Source: Myxococcales bacterium (lineage in GTDB: Bacteria; Myxococcota_A; Polyangia; Haliangiales; Haliangiaceae). From it: a DNA stretch of 64,000 bases. Below the pieces are notes generated by a model. It searched no databases, was not told the origin of the DNA, and saw only the letters and a list, made by a program, of their open reading frames with translations. Every line of letters starts with the position of its first letter. Within the stretch, counting starts at the first letter, position 1. Positions 49,786-58,202 of the stretch are shown in pieces. Location: positions 1 through 64,000 of the forward strand of contig JAEUJY010000021.1 of the NCBI GenBank assembly GCA_016794525.1, in the 5' to 3' direction. The position numbers were made by a program, and so were the translations under genes.

Positions 49786-51203
49786 CCGGCGCGGTCGGCG
49801 TCGCGGCCGCGGCCGTGCTCGCCGAGGCGGCCCACCGCAGCCGGACCGACGGCTGGCGGCGGTTCCTCGCGGTGCCGGCCGCGCTCACGCCGCTCGACCT
49901 CGACGATCTGATCGTGGCCGAGCCGCCCGGGCTGGCGCCGTCGGATCCCGCGGCCGCGGCGACGCTGGCCGCGATCGGCGCGAACCAGCTCGCGCTCGCC
50001 GCGCTGGTCGATCGGGTGATCCAGCCGAGCGAGGTCGCCGCGCACGCGACCGCCGGCGGCGATCGGTTCTTGTGGGACGTGCTCGAGCCGGTGTGCGCCG
50101 GCGCGCGGATCGCGCCCGGCGACGCCGGCGACGCGGTGGCGCGCCGGTTCGCGGCGGTGGCGACGGCCCAGGCCGCGGCGCGCCGCTTCGTCGACGGCGT
50201 CACGCTGTGGCAGACCGCCGTCATCGCGCCGCCGCTCACGCGCGACGCGACCTGGGCCCGGGTGCGCTTGCCGGCGTCGGTGGCGGTCGCGTCGGCCCGC
50301 GAGCTGCCGCCGTACCTGGCGACCTGGCTCGCGCGCCGCGATCTGCTCGCGACCGGCGAGGCCGAGCTGCGGCACGTCGACGTCGAGCTGGCCGAGGTCG
50401 CGCTGCGGCGCGACTGGTTCGACGCCGAGCTGCTCACCAGCGCCGGCTGGTCGTGGCCGGGCGCGGCGCTGTCGGACGGGGGGGCCCCGGCGCGCGGCGC
50501 GCTGCCGGCGCGGGTGGTCGCGCTGGTGCTGATCCGCCGCGCGGTGCTCGCGCTGGATCCCGACCGCGGCGCGGCGTCGACGGGCCGCGCGCCGTGGGCC
50601 GGTCCGACGCTGTCGCTGGCGGTGCTCGCGCGGCTGCGCGCGCGGTGGCGCCGCGGGGCGGTGCGGCGCGGCTTCGATCATGGCCGCCCCGGCGCGCCCG
50701 CCGCGCCGCTGGTGGATCCGCACGACGACGATCTCGGCCAGCTCGCGAACCAGGTGCTGCCGTTCGCGTGGCATCGCGTCGACGCGCCGTGGCTGCTCGA
50801 GGGCATCGATCGCGACACCGCCGAGCGCCAGGCGGATCTCGCGATCGCGCAGGCGCGGCGCGATCAGGCGGAGGCGCGCGCCGCGACCGCGCAGGCCGCC
50901 GCGGCGGCGGCCCGGCGCCGCCAGGCCAGCCTCGAGCGCGGCGGCGCGGCGGCGCTCGCGCTGCGGTCGAGCGAGCTGGCCCAGGCGCGGCGCGCGAGCG
51001 CGGAGGCCGAGACGGCGGCGCGGGCGGCGGTCGCCGAGGTCAGCACCGCGACCCAGCGGGTCGACGAGCTCGCGCGCGCGGTGGCGATGCTGGCCGAGGT
51101 GCACGCGAGCGCGCAGGCGCTGCTCCCGGCCGGCGATCCGCCCGAGCGCTGCTACGTGCTCGCGTGCGTGTGTGAGGCCCTGGGCGCGAGCCCGGTGGGG
51201 TGA
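49782..51203 (+). CDS. unrecognised Ala-rich protein with coiled coil
   Basis: 473 residues from GTG 49782. Ala/Arg-rich and helical, with a coiled coil at about 355-450 (DTAERQADLAIAQARRDQAE). No signal peptide or clear span. Translationally coupled to the previous gene. The two probably act together, but nothing in either suggests a function. The 119 bp after it hold nothing I recognise. Confidence 0.68.
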   Translation: MTGAVGVAAAAVLAEAAHRSRTDGWRRFLAVPAALTPLDLDDLIVAEPPGLAPSDPAAAATLAAIGANQLALAALVDRVIQPSEVAAHATAGGDRFLWDVLEPVCAGARIAPGDAGDAVARRFAAVATAQAAARRFVDGVTLWQTAVIAPPLTRDATWARVRLPASVAVASARELPPYLATWLARRDLLATGEAELRHVDVELAEVALRRDWFDAELLTSAGWSWPGAALSDGGAPARGALPARVVALVLIRRAVLALDPDRGAASTGRAPWAGPTLSLAVLARLRARWRRGAVRRGFDHGRPGAPAAPLVDPHDDDLGQLANQVLPFAWHRVDAPWLLEGIDRDTAERQADLAIAQARRDQAEARAATAQAAAAAARRRQASLERGGAAALALRSSELAQARRASAEAETAARAAVAEVSTATQRVDELARAVAMLAEVHASAQALLPAGDPPERCYVLACVCEALGASPVG

Positions 51204-51322
51204 GGCGATCGCGGTGGGGGCGCGGCGCGGGCGTCGCATCGGGGGCGTGACGCCGCAGGTCGGTCAGCGGCGGTCAGCAGGGGCGTGTGATCCGCGGCGG
51301 GGGGCGGCGCGTCGGAACGCGC

Positions 51323-51703
51323 ATGACGATGCTTCCGGCGACCAGCCTGGCGATGGCGGCGACGCGGTTCGACGCCGACGGGATGAACGGGGCGGCGCGA
51401 GGGCGGCGGCGTGACGCGGCGCACTTCGCGCTGCGTGAGGGCGGGGGCGCGATCGTGCGCGGCGTGGTGCGAGATCGCACGAGCGGCGCGCCGGTGGCGG
51501 GGGTGATCGTGGTCGCCGTGTCGGGGTCGCGCCGGGTGAGCGCGACGACGGCGGCGGATGGCAGCTATGCGCTCGAGGTCGAGACCGGGGCGTGGACGCT
51601 GACGTTCGATGTCGGCTGGGGCGTGATCACGCGGCGACCCGAGCCGGCGGCGCGCGGATGGGTGAGGATCGTGAATCAGGTGGTGGAGGCGGGCATGCGG
51701 TAG
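51323..51703 (+). CDS. small carboxypeptidase-regulatory-like domain protein
   Basis: 126 residues from ATG 51323. Residues about 50-110 match a carboxypeptidase-regulatory/CNA-B-like beta sandwich: IVRGVVRDRTSGAPVAGVIV, AADGSYALEVETGAWTLTF. No signal peptide seen, so secretion is unproven. Interesting because the DUF4139 paralogue just downstream carries a related domain at its variable site. May be a fragment of a larger protein. Confidence 0.55.
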   Translation: MTMLPATSLAMAATRFDADGMNGAARGRRRDAAHFALREGGGAIVRGVVRDRTSGAPVAGVIVVAVSGSRRVSATTAADGSYALEVETGAWTLTFDVGWGVITRRPEPAARGWVRIVNQVVEAGMR

Positions 51704-51710
51704 GTGCGCG

Positions 51711-52000
51711 TGTGGCTGGGACCGCGGCCGGGACCGCGACGGCGACCGGGACCGCGGCCGCGACGGCGACCGCGGCCGCGACGGCGACCGGGACCGCGGC
51801 CGCGACGGCGACCGGGACCGCGACGGCGACCGGAGCCGGAGTCGGAGTCGGTGCCGGAGCCGGAGCCGGAGCCGGAGTCGGAGTCGGAGCCGGAGCCGGA
51901 GTCGGAGCCGGAGACGGAGACGGAGACGGTGACGGAGCCGGTGACGGAGTCGGAGCCGGAGTCGGAAACGGTGACGGAGTCGGAGCCGGTGACGGGGCTC
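51711..52000. repeat. GC-rich hexanucleotide repeat before DUF4139 paralogue 2
   Basis: About 290 bp of GGGACC, GCGGCC, GCGACG, then GGAGCC/GGAGTC and GGAGAC hexamers. It is in frame with the lipoprotein gene downstream, but the signal peptide and AGGAGG site at 52103 mark the true start, so it is called as noncoding. It fills most of the 411-bp gap. Confidence 0.8.
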
Positions 52001-52114
52001 GGGGATCGGGGCTGTCGCACGGTGCGGGGGCCGGGCGGCGGCGTGTCACGGGGCGTGAGCCATGGCGATCGATCGATCGGGGGTCGGGCGCGTGGAGGCG
52101 GCAGGAGGTTCTAC

Positions 52115-54679
52115 ATGCGTCGAGGTATCTCGCTGGCGCTGGTCGTCGGCATGGTCGCGGGGTGCGGGGGGCGGCTGCGCCATGTCGCGGTGGATCGCGT
52201 GCCGCTGGGCAAGGTGGTCGTGTACCGCAACGGCGTGGCGTTCTATGAGCGGCGGGCGCGGGTGGTGGGCGGCAAGGTGCGGGTGCGCGTGCCGCGGGAG
52301 CGCGTCGATGACTTCTTGAAGTCGCTGACGGTGGTCGACGCGGCGTCGGGGCGGGCGCTGCCGGTGACGTTCCCGCGTCGGCAGGCGGCGGACGCTGCGG
52401 TGATCGACATGGAGCTCGACGTCGGCGGCGGCGCGGCCGACGTGGTGATGACCTACATCACCGACGCGGCGGCGTGGAAGCCGAGCTACCGGCTGGTGCT
52501 GGGCGACGACGACGCGGCGATGCTCGAGAGCTGGGCGGTGGTCGACAACCAGTCGGGCGAGGACTGGAACGACGTGGCGATCGGCGTCGGGGCCAGCGCG
52601 GCGATGTCGTTCCGCTACGACCTGTGGAGCGTGCGCACGGTCGATCGCGCGACGCTCGCGCAGGACGAGGTGTTCGCGGTGGCGCCGCCGACCGCGGTGA
52701 GCCCCTACGGCGGTGACGGGACCGCGGTCGCCGCGGCGACGCCGCTGGTGACGCTGGACGCCGACGAGATCCGCGGCGCGAGCGCCGGGGCACCGACCCC
52801 ATCGCCGACCCCGTCTCCGACCCCGACTCCGTCTCCGTCTCCGACCCCGTCTCCGTCCCCGTCTCCGTCGGTGACCCCGCAGGTGATCCCGTACGACGGC
52901 GGTGGCACCGCCACGACCGGCACGATCCAGGGCCGGGTCACGGATACGATCGCCGGCGACGCGATCGCCGGGGTGACCGTGGACGCGCGCGGCCCGGCCG
53001 GTTCCGGGACTGCGATCACCGAGGAAGATGGCAGCTACCGCATCGTCGGGCTCGCGCCCGGCGAGTACATGTTGACGTTCTTCCTGGGCGAGGCCCAGTT
53101 CGCGCGCCCCGGCGTCCGGGTCGTGGTCAACAAGACCACGCCGGTGTTCCAGAAGCTCAACCCGGAGCTGCCGGTCACCGAGATCATCGAACTCCAAGGC
53201 CGCATGCCGGCGATCGATCCGACCTCGACCACGCAGGGCATCACGATCGATCAGGACTACACGCGGAACATCCCGGTGCCGGGGCGCACGTTCGGGGCCA
53301 CGCTCGGCACCGCTGCCGGGCGCAGCGACGACGATGGCGACGCGCCACGATCGCCGCCGCCGCCGCCACCGGATCCGTACGCGCAGGTGCGCCTGGGCGA
53401 TCAGAAGCTGAAGGAGGTCGCGGCGGGGCTGATCAAGGACCGTCGCCCGGTGGTGGTGCAGGGCTTCGCGGCGCCCGGCGAGCTCGCGCCCGAGCGCGCG
53501 GCGCTGGCCCGCGCCAACCTGGTGCGCAACCAGCTGATCGACGCCGGGGTCGCGCCGGCGCGGGTCGGCGTGGCCAGCGCCGGCGTCGGCGCGCGCGCGA
53601 TGGTGCAGATCGTCGCCGGCACCGCGGGCCACGCCGAGACCCGGGCCGCGGCGCCGCGCGCCGAGGTCAGCGCCGACGCGCCGCCGATCGGCGAGAGCCT
53701 GTTCGCGGCGCCGACGACGGTGCGGGTCGCGAACGGGCAGAGCACGATGGTGTCGGTGCTGCGCGCGCCGACCACCGGCCGCGAGGTCTACCTCTACGAC
53801 GGCGACGGCGAGCGCGGCAACGCGCGGTTCGCGTTCAAGGCGGTGCGGATCGCCAACCCGACCGGCGCGACGCTGGAGGCCGGGCCGATCACGGTCTACG
53901 GCGCTGGCCGCTACGTCGGCGAGGGCCTGGCCGGCGCGATCGCGCCCCACGCCGCCGCGGTGGTGCCGTACGCGCTCGACCGGCAGATCGTCGTGGCCCG
54001 CGAGCGCGCCACCGCCGACGAGCTGGCGCGGCTGACCTCGGTCGCGCGCGGCGTGGCGACCGCCGAGGTCCAGCACCTGCGCACGACGACGTTGACGATC
54101 ACCAGCCGGCTGCGCACGCCGACGACGGTCTACGTGCGGCACCCGGTCGAGGCCGGCTGGACGCTGCTCGAGCCAGGCGTGCCCCGCGAGCGCGACGGCG
54201 ACCACGTGCTGCTCGCGGTCGAGCTGCCGGCCGGCGCGACCCGCGCGCTGGCGCTGCGCGAGGCGACGCCGATGACCCGGCGGCTGGCCTTCACCGACGC
54301 GGCGGCGGTCGACGAGCTGCGGCTGTTCGTCGACAGCGGCCGGGCCAGCGGGGCGCTGCGGCAGCAGCTCGCGGCGTTCCTCGCGGCCCACGCGGCGCTG
54401 ATCGACGCCACCGAGCGCGCCGCCGGGCTGCGCGAGCGCGCGGCCGAGTACCGCGCGCGCCAGGCCGAGCTGATGGCGCAGCTGGTGGCGCTGCGCAAGC
54501 TCCAGAGCGCGGCGGTGCTCAGCCGGACGCTGGCGGCCAAGCTCGCGGACATCGCCACCCGGCTGCAGGAGACGACGCTGGCGATCACGACGGCCGACGA
54601 CGCGGTGACGCTGCGCCGGGTGGACCTGGCCGACGCGATCGCGCTGGTGCACCTCGACGACGCGCTGGCGGCGCGCTGA
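52115..54679 (+). CDS. DUF4139-type lipoprotein with CarboxypepD-like and TonB-plug-like insert (paralogue 2)
   Basis: 854 residues from ATG 52115, 6 nt after AGGAGG (52103-52108). Lipobox MVAGC (Cys17). The conserved N-terminal module (KVVVYRNGVAFYERRARVVGG) ends at APPTAVSPYGG. The variable site then holds a Pro/Thr/Ser linker (226-255), a carboxypeptidase-regulatory domain (about 266-345, GTIQGRVTD, DGSYRIVGLAPGEY) and a TonB-receptor plug start (AIDPTSTTQGITIDQDYTRN, IPVPGRTF, to about 402). A PPPPPPDPY joint leads to the OmpA-like stretch, the DUF4139 core and the C-terminal coiled coil. No receptor barrel is present. The insert is in canonical receptor order. Confidence 0.87.
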   Translation: MRRGISLALVVGMVAGCGGRLRHVAVDRVPLGKVVVYRNGVAFYERRARVVGGKVRVRVPRERVDDFLKSLTVVDAASGRALPVTFPRRQAADAAVIDMELDVGGGAADVVMTYITDAAAWKPSYRLVLGDDDAAMLESWAVVDNQSGEDWNDVAIGVGASAAMSFRYDLWSVRTVDRATLAQDEVFAVAPPTAVSPYGGDGTAVAAATPLVTLDADEIRGASAGAPTPSPTPSPTPTPSPSPTPSPSPSPSVTPQVIPYDGGGTATTGTIQGRVTDTIAGDAIAGVTVDARGPAGSGTAITEEDGSYRIVGLAPGEYMLTFFLGEAQFARPGVRVVVNKTTPVFQKLNPELPVTEIIELQGRMPAIDPTSTTQGITIDQDYTRNIPVPGRTFGATLGTAAGRSDDDGDAPRSPPPPPPDPYAQVRLGDQKLKEVAAGLIKDRRPVVVQGFAAPGELAPERAALARANLVRNQLIDAGVAPARVGVASAGVGARAMVQIVAGTAGHAETRAAAPRAEVSADAPPIGESLFAAPTTVRVANGQSTMVSVLRAPTTGREVYLYDGDGERGNARFAFKAVRIANPTGATLEAGPITVYGAGRYVGEGLAGAIAPHAAAVVPYALDRQIVVARERATADELARLTSVARGVATAEVQHLRTTTLTITSRLRTPTTVYVRHPVEAGWTLLEPGVPRERDGDHVLLAVELPAGATRALALREATPMTRRLAFTDAAAVDELRLFVDSGRASGALRQQLAAFLAAHAALIDATERAAGLRERAAEYRARQAELMAQLVALRKLQSAAVLSRTLAAKLADIATRLQETTLAITTADDAVTLRRVDLADAIALVHLDDALAAR

Positions 54680-54787
54680 TCGTCACTGTCGCACCCCGCG
54701 CTGGCCGGGTCGCAGCGGGCCAGCAGCGGTGAGCCACGGGCGGGGACCCGATCGGCGTCCGGCGCGTGAACCCGAGCAGGAGGAACC

Positions 54788-57007
54788 ATGCGTCACTGCC
54801 TGTCCCTGTCGCTCTTGCTCGCCGCGCTCGCCGCCTGCGGGCCCCGCGCGCCCCGCCACGTCGCCGTCGACAAGGTGCCGCTCGGCAAGGTCGTCGTCTA
54901 CCGCAACGGCGTCGCGTTCTACGAGCGCCGCGCCCAGGTCGCCGGCGGCAAGCTGACGGTGCGGGTGCCGCGCGAGCGGGTCGACGACTTCCTGAAGTCG
55001 CTGACGGTGGTCGACGCCCGCACCCAGACGCCGCTGCCGGTGTCGTTCCCGCGGCGGCAGGCCGACGACGCGCCGGTGATCGACATGCAGCTCGACGTCG
55101 GCGGCGTGGTCGGCGATCGCGCCGACGTCGTGATGACCTACGTCACCGACGCCGCGGCGTGGAAACCCAGCTACCGGCTGGTGCTGGGCAAGGACGACGG
55201 CGCGATGCTCGAGGGCTGGGCGGTGGTCGACAACCTGTCGGGCGAGGACTGGAAGGACGTCGTCGTCGGCGTCGGCTCGAGCTCGGCGATGTCGTTCCGC
55301 TACGACCTGTGGAGCGTGCGCACGGTCGATCGCGCCGAGCTGTCGCCCGAGGAGGCGTTCGCGATCGCGCCGCCGACCGCGGTCAGCCCGTACGGCGGCA
55401 GCGCCGGACCGCAGGCCGCCGAGCAGAACGTGCTGACCCTCGACGCCGAGGAGATCCGCGGCAACGCGACGCTCACCGAGGACTACACCAAGAACATCCC
55501 GGTCGGGCGCACGTTCGAGAGCGTGCTCGGGACCGCGGCCGGCAGCCAGGGCGATCAGCTCGGCGGGTCGTTCTCGGGCTCGACGTCGCTCGAGAACACC
55601 TACGTCGTCGACGGCATCAACACCACCGATCGCGCGCCGACGATCGATCCGACGTCGACCAGCCAGGGCGTCACGCTCCAGCCGCCGCCGCCCGACCCGT
55701 ACGCGTCGGTCAAGCTCGGCGACGAGAAGCTCGGCCAGGTGTCGAGCGCGCTGATCAAGCAGCGGCAGTACGTCGTGGTCCAGGGCTACGCCGCGCCCGG
55801 CGAGCGCGACGGCGACAAGGTCGCGCTCGAGCGCGCCAACCTGGTGCGCAACCAGCTGATCGACGCCGGCGTCGCGCCGGGCCGGGTGCGGGTGGCGTCG
55901 GGCGGCGTCGGCGCGCGGGCGTCGGTGGCGATCCTCACCGAGGCGGCGCCTGCCGAGGCCGCGGCCAAGGCGGCGTCGGTCGCCGACACCAGCGACGCCG
56001 CGCCGGTCGGCGAGAGCCTGTTCTCGTCGGGCACGCCGATGACCGTCGGCGACGGCACCAGCGCGATGGTGTCGGTGCTGCGGGCCAAGACCACCGGCCG
56101 CGAGGCGTACCTCTACGACGGCCTCGGCGAGCGCGGCAACGCGCGGTTCGCGTTCAAGGCGGTGCGGCTGGAGAACCCGACCGACTCGACGCTCGAGGCC
56201 GGGCCGATCACGGTCTACGGCGAGGGCCGATACGTCGGCGAGGGCCTGACCGACGCGGTCGCGCCCCACGCCGCGGTGGTCATCCCCTACGCGCTCGATC
56301 GGCAGATCGTCGTCGACGCTGGCGGCGGCACCCACGACGAGCTGTCGCGGCTGCTGACGCTCGAGCGCGGCATCCTCACCGCCGAGGTCCAGCACATCCG
56401 CACCCGCACGCTCACCCTGACCAGCCGGCTGCGCGGCCCGTCGACGGTGTACGTCCGCCACGCGATCGAGCCGGGCTGGCAGCTGCTCGACACGCCGCTG
56501 CCGATCGAGCGGGTCGGCGACGCGCTCTTGGTCGCGGTCGAGCTGGGCGCCGGCGAGACCAAGCAGATCGAGCTGCGCGAGGCGACGCCCTTGACCCGGC
56601 GCCTCGAGCTGGGCGCCAGCGACACGCTCGATCAGCTCGCGGTCTACGTGCAGAGCGATCGGCCGACGTCGGCGCTCAAGAAGCAGCTCGAGGCGATCCT
56701 GGCGATCCACCGCGAGCTGTTCGACACGGTCGACAAGATCGCCAGCCTGCGCGAGCGCGCCGCCGAGTACCGGGATCGTCAGGCCGAGCTGACCGGCCAG
56801 CTGATGAGCCTGCGCAAGGTCAAGACCGCCGCCGCGCTGTCGACCCAGCTCGCCGAGAAGGCCGCCGACATGGCGACCCGCCTGCAGGCGACGACGCTGG
56901 CGATCGTCGACGCCCAGGATCGCATCATGCTGATGCGCGTGCAGTTCGCCGACGCGCTGGCCGAGCTGCACCTCGCCGACGTCTCGACCATCGCGGCCGC
57001 GCCCTGA
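54788..57007 (+). CDS. DUF4139-type lipoprotein with TonB-plug-like insert (paralogue 3)
   Basis: 739 residues from ATG 54788, 4 nt after AGGAGG (54778-54783). Lipobox ALAAC (Cys17). N-terminal module as in the other two (to YGG at about 204). The variable site (about 219-297) holds TEDYTKNIPVGRTFESVLG, then GSFSGSTSLENTYVVDGINT, the plug of Oar-type TonB receptors, and after it APTIDPTSTSQGVTLQ, which normally comes before. OmpA-like VVQGYAAPGE ... LERANLVRNQLIDAGV follows, then the DUF4139 core and a coiled coil (about 640-735). No barrel, no CarboxypepD domain. Closest in sequence to paralogue 2. Confidence 0.88.
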   Translation: MRHCLSLSLLLAALAACGPRAPRHVAVDKVPLGKVVVYRNGVAFYERRAQVAGGKLTVRVPRERVDDFLKSLTVVDARTQTPLPVSFPRRQADDAPVIDMQLDVGGVVGDRADVVMTYVTDAAAWKPSYRLVLGKDDGAMLEGWAVVDNLSGEDWKDVVVGVGSSSAMSFRYDLWSVRTVDRAELSPEEAFAIAPPTAVSPYGGSAGPQAAEQNVLTLDAEEIRGNATLTEDYTKNIPVGRTFESVLGTAAGSQGDQLGGSFSGSTSLENTYVVDGINTTDRAPTIDPTSTSQGVTLQPPPPDPYASVKLGDEKLGQVSSALIKQRQYVVVQGYAAPGERDGDKVALERANLVRNQLIDAGVAPGRVRVASGGVGARASVAILTEAAPAEAAAKAASVADTSDAAPVGESLFSSGTPMTVGDGTSAMVSVLRAKTTGREAYLYDGLGERGNARFAFKAVRLENPTDSTLEAGPITVYGEGRYVGEGLTDAVAPHAAVVIPYALDRQIVVDAGGGTHDELSRLLTLERGILTAEVQHIRTRTLTLTSRLRGPSTVYVRHAIEPGWQLLDTPLPIERVGDALLVAVELGAGETKQIELREATPLTRRLELGASDTLDQLAVYVQSDRPTSALKKQLEAILAIHRELFDTVDKIASLRERAAEYRDRQAELTGQLMSLRKVKTAAALSTQLAEKAADMATRLQATTLAIVDAQDRIMLMRVQFADALAELHLADVSTIAAAP

Positions 57008-57078
57008 CGCGATGCGTCGCCGCGGCTGGCCAGCCCCGTCGTCAGATCGGGCGGGCGGGTCGCGCGTCGGTAGCGTCC

Positions 57079-58143
57079 ATGCCCGCTGCCACCGGCCTCG
57101 CCTTCGACGACCACCCGGGATTTCATCGAGTTGCGCTGGCGACCGGGGGCGCGGCGACGGTCGGAGCGGCGGCGGCGGCGCTGGGGCCGGCGACGATCGC
57201 CGGGGTGCCGGGCGCGATCGTCGGCGCGCTGGTGGGCATCGCGGCGGGGCTGTCGTGGGCCGAGCGGCCGACCTCGGCGCTGCGGATGGGGGCCCGGCTG
57301 TGCGCGATCGCCGCCGGCGTGGGCGCGGCGTCGGTGGCCGGCAGCTGGACGCTGACGCCGCTGGCGCTGGCCGCGGTCTTGATCATCGGCGCGCCGCGCG
57401 CGCGCCTGGCCTGGGCCGCGCCGATCGCCGCGCTGGCCGCGGCCGCCGCGGTGTGGGCCGCCGATCGCGTGCTCGGCGCCGCGGCGCTGGCCAGCTGGTC
57501 GGCGCCGGCGATCGACGCGGCGAGCGGCCTGTTCCTGGGCAGCATCGCCGCCGGCGCGCTGGCCGGTCGCCACCTCGCGGTGCAGGCCGATCCGATCCTC
57601 GCCGCGTGGCGCGCGCTGCCGCCGCTGGCCGGCGAGCCCAAGGCGCTGGCCGAGCGCGGCCTGGCGATCTGGCACGACACCCAGACGATGCGCGCCGACG
57701 ATCGCGCGCTGGTGGCCGGCGGCCTGACGACCCTGTTCGCGGTGGCGGCCAAGGCCTCGACCGCGCCGGCGATCGACGCCGCCAGCATCGACGCGCGGAT
57801 CGCCGAGCTCGACCTGCGCATCGCGGCGTGCACCGACGCGATCGCGGCGGCGCAGTTCAAGGACGCCCGCGCGGCGCTGGCCGATCAGCAGCGCTACGCC
57901 GCGTCGGTGGCGGCGTCGCGCGAGCGCATCGTCGCCCGCATGCACCACTGCGTCGCGACCCTCGAGACGTTCCGGCTGGCGTGCGCCCACGCCGACGCCT
58001 CGGCCGCCGCCCGCGAGGCCGCCGACGCGCGCACCGCGGTGGCGGTGCTCGCCGATCTGTCCGACGGGCTGTCCGAGGCCGCGCGCGCGACCACCGCGAC
58101 CGACGAGCCGGCCGCGCTGCCGGCGCCCGCCGCCGCGTCGTAA
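57079..58143 (+). CDS. membrane protein with C-terminal coiled coil
   Basis: 354 residues from ATG 57079; the 71 bp before it separate it from the paralogue 3 stop. About six hydrophobic segments between residues 18 and 170, then a hydrophilic helical part with heptad-like Ala/Leu spacing (about 230-340). No enzymatic motif. Same strand as the DUF4139 genes and may be cotranscribed. No family recognised. Confidence 0.72.
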   Translation: MPAATGLAFDDHPGFHRVALATGGAATVGAAAAALGPATIAGVPGAIVGALVGIAAGLSWAERPTSALRMGARLCAIAAGVGAASVAGSWTLTPLALAAVLIIGAPRARLAWAAPIAALAAAAAVWAADRVLGAAALASWSAPAIDAASGLFLGSIAAGALAGRHLAVQADPILAAWRALPPLAGEPKALAERGLAIWHDTQTMRADDRALVAGGLTTLFAVAAKASTAPAIDAASIDARIAELDLRIAACTDAIAAAQFKDARAALADQQRYAASVAASRERIVARMHHCVATLETFRLACAHADASAAAREAADARTAVAVLADLSDGLSEAARATTATDEPAALPAPAAAS

Positions 58144-58202
58144 CCGCGGCGGGGCTCGGCGCCACTGGCGATGGTAGGCTCACCGGCCAGGAGGCTCGCC
58201 CC

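Noticed and set aside
51704-52114. N-terminal extension of DUF4139 paralogue 2
   Set aside because: It is a hexanucleotide repeat; the signal peptide with lipobox and AGGAGG at 52103 fix the start at 52115.
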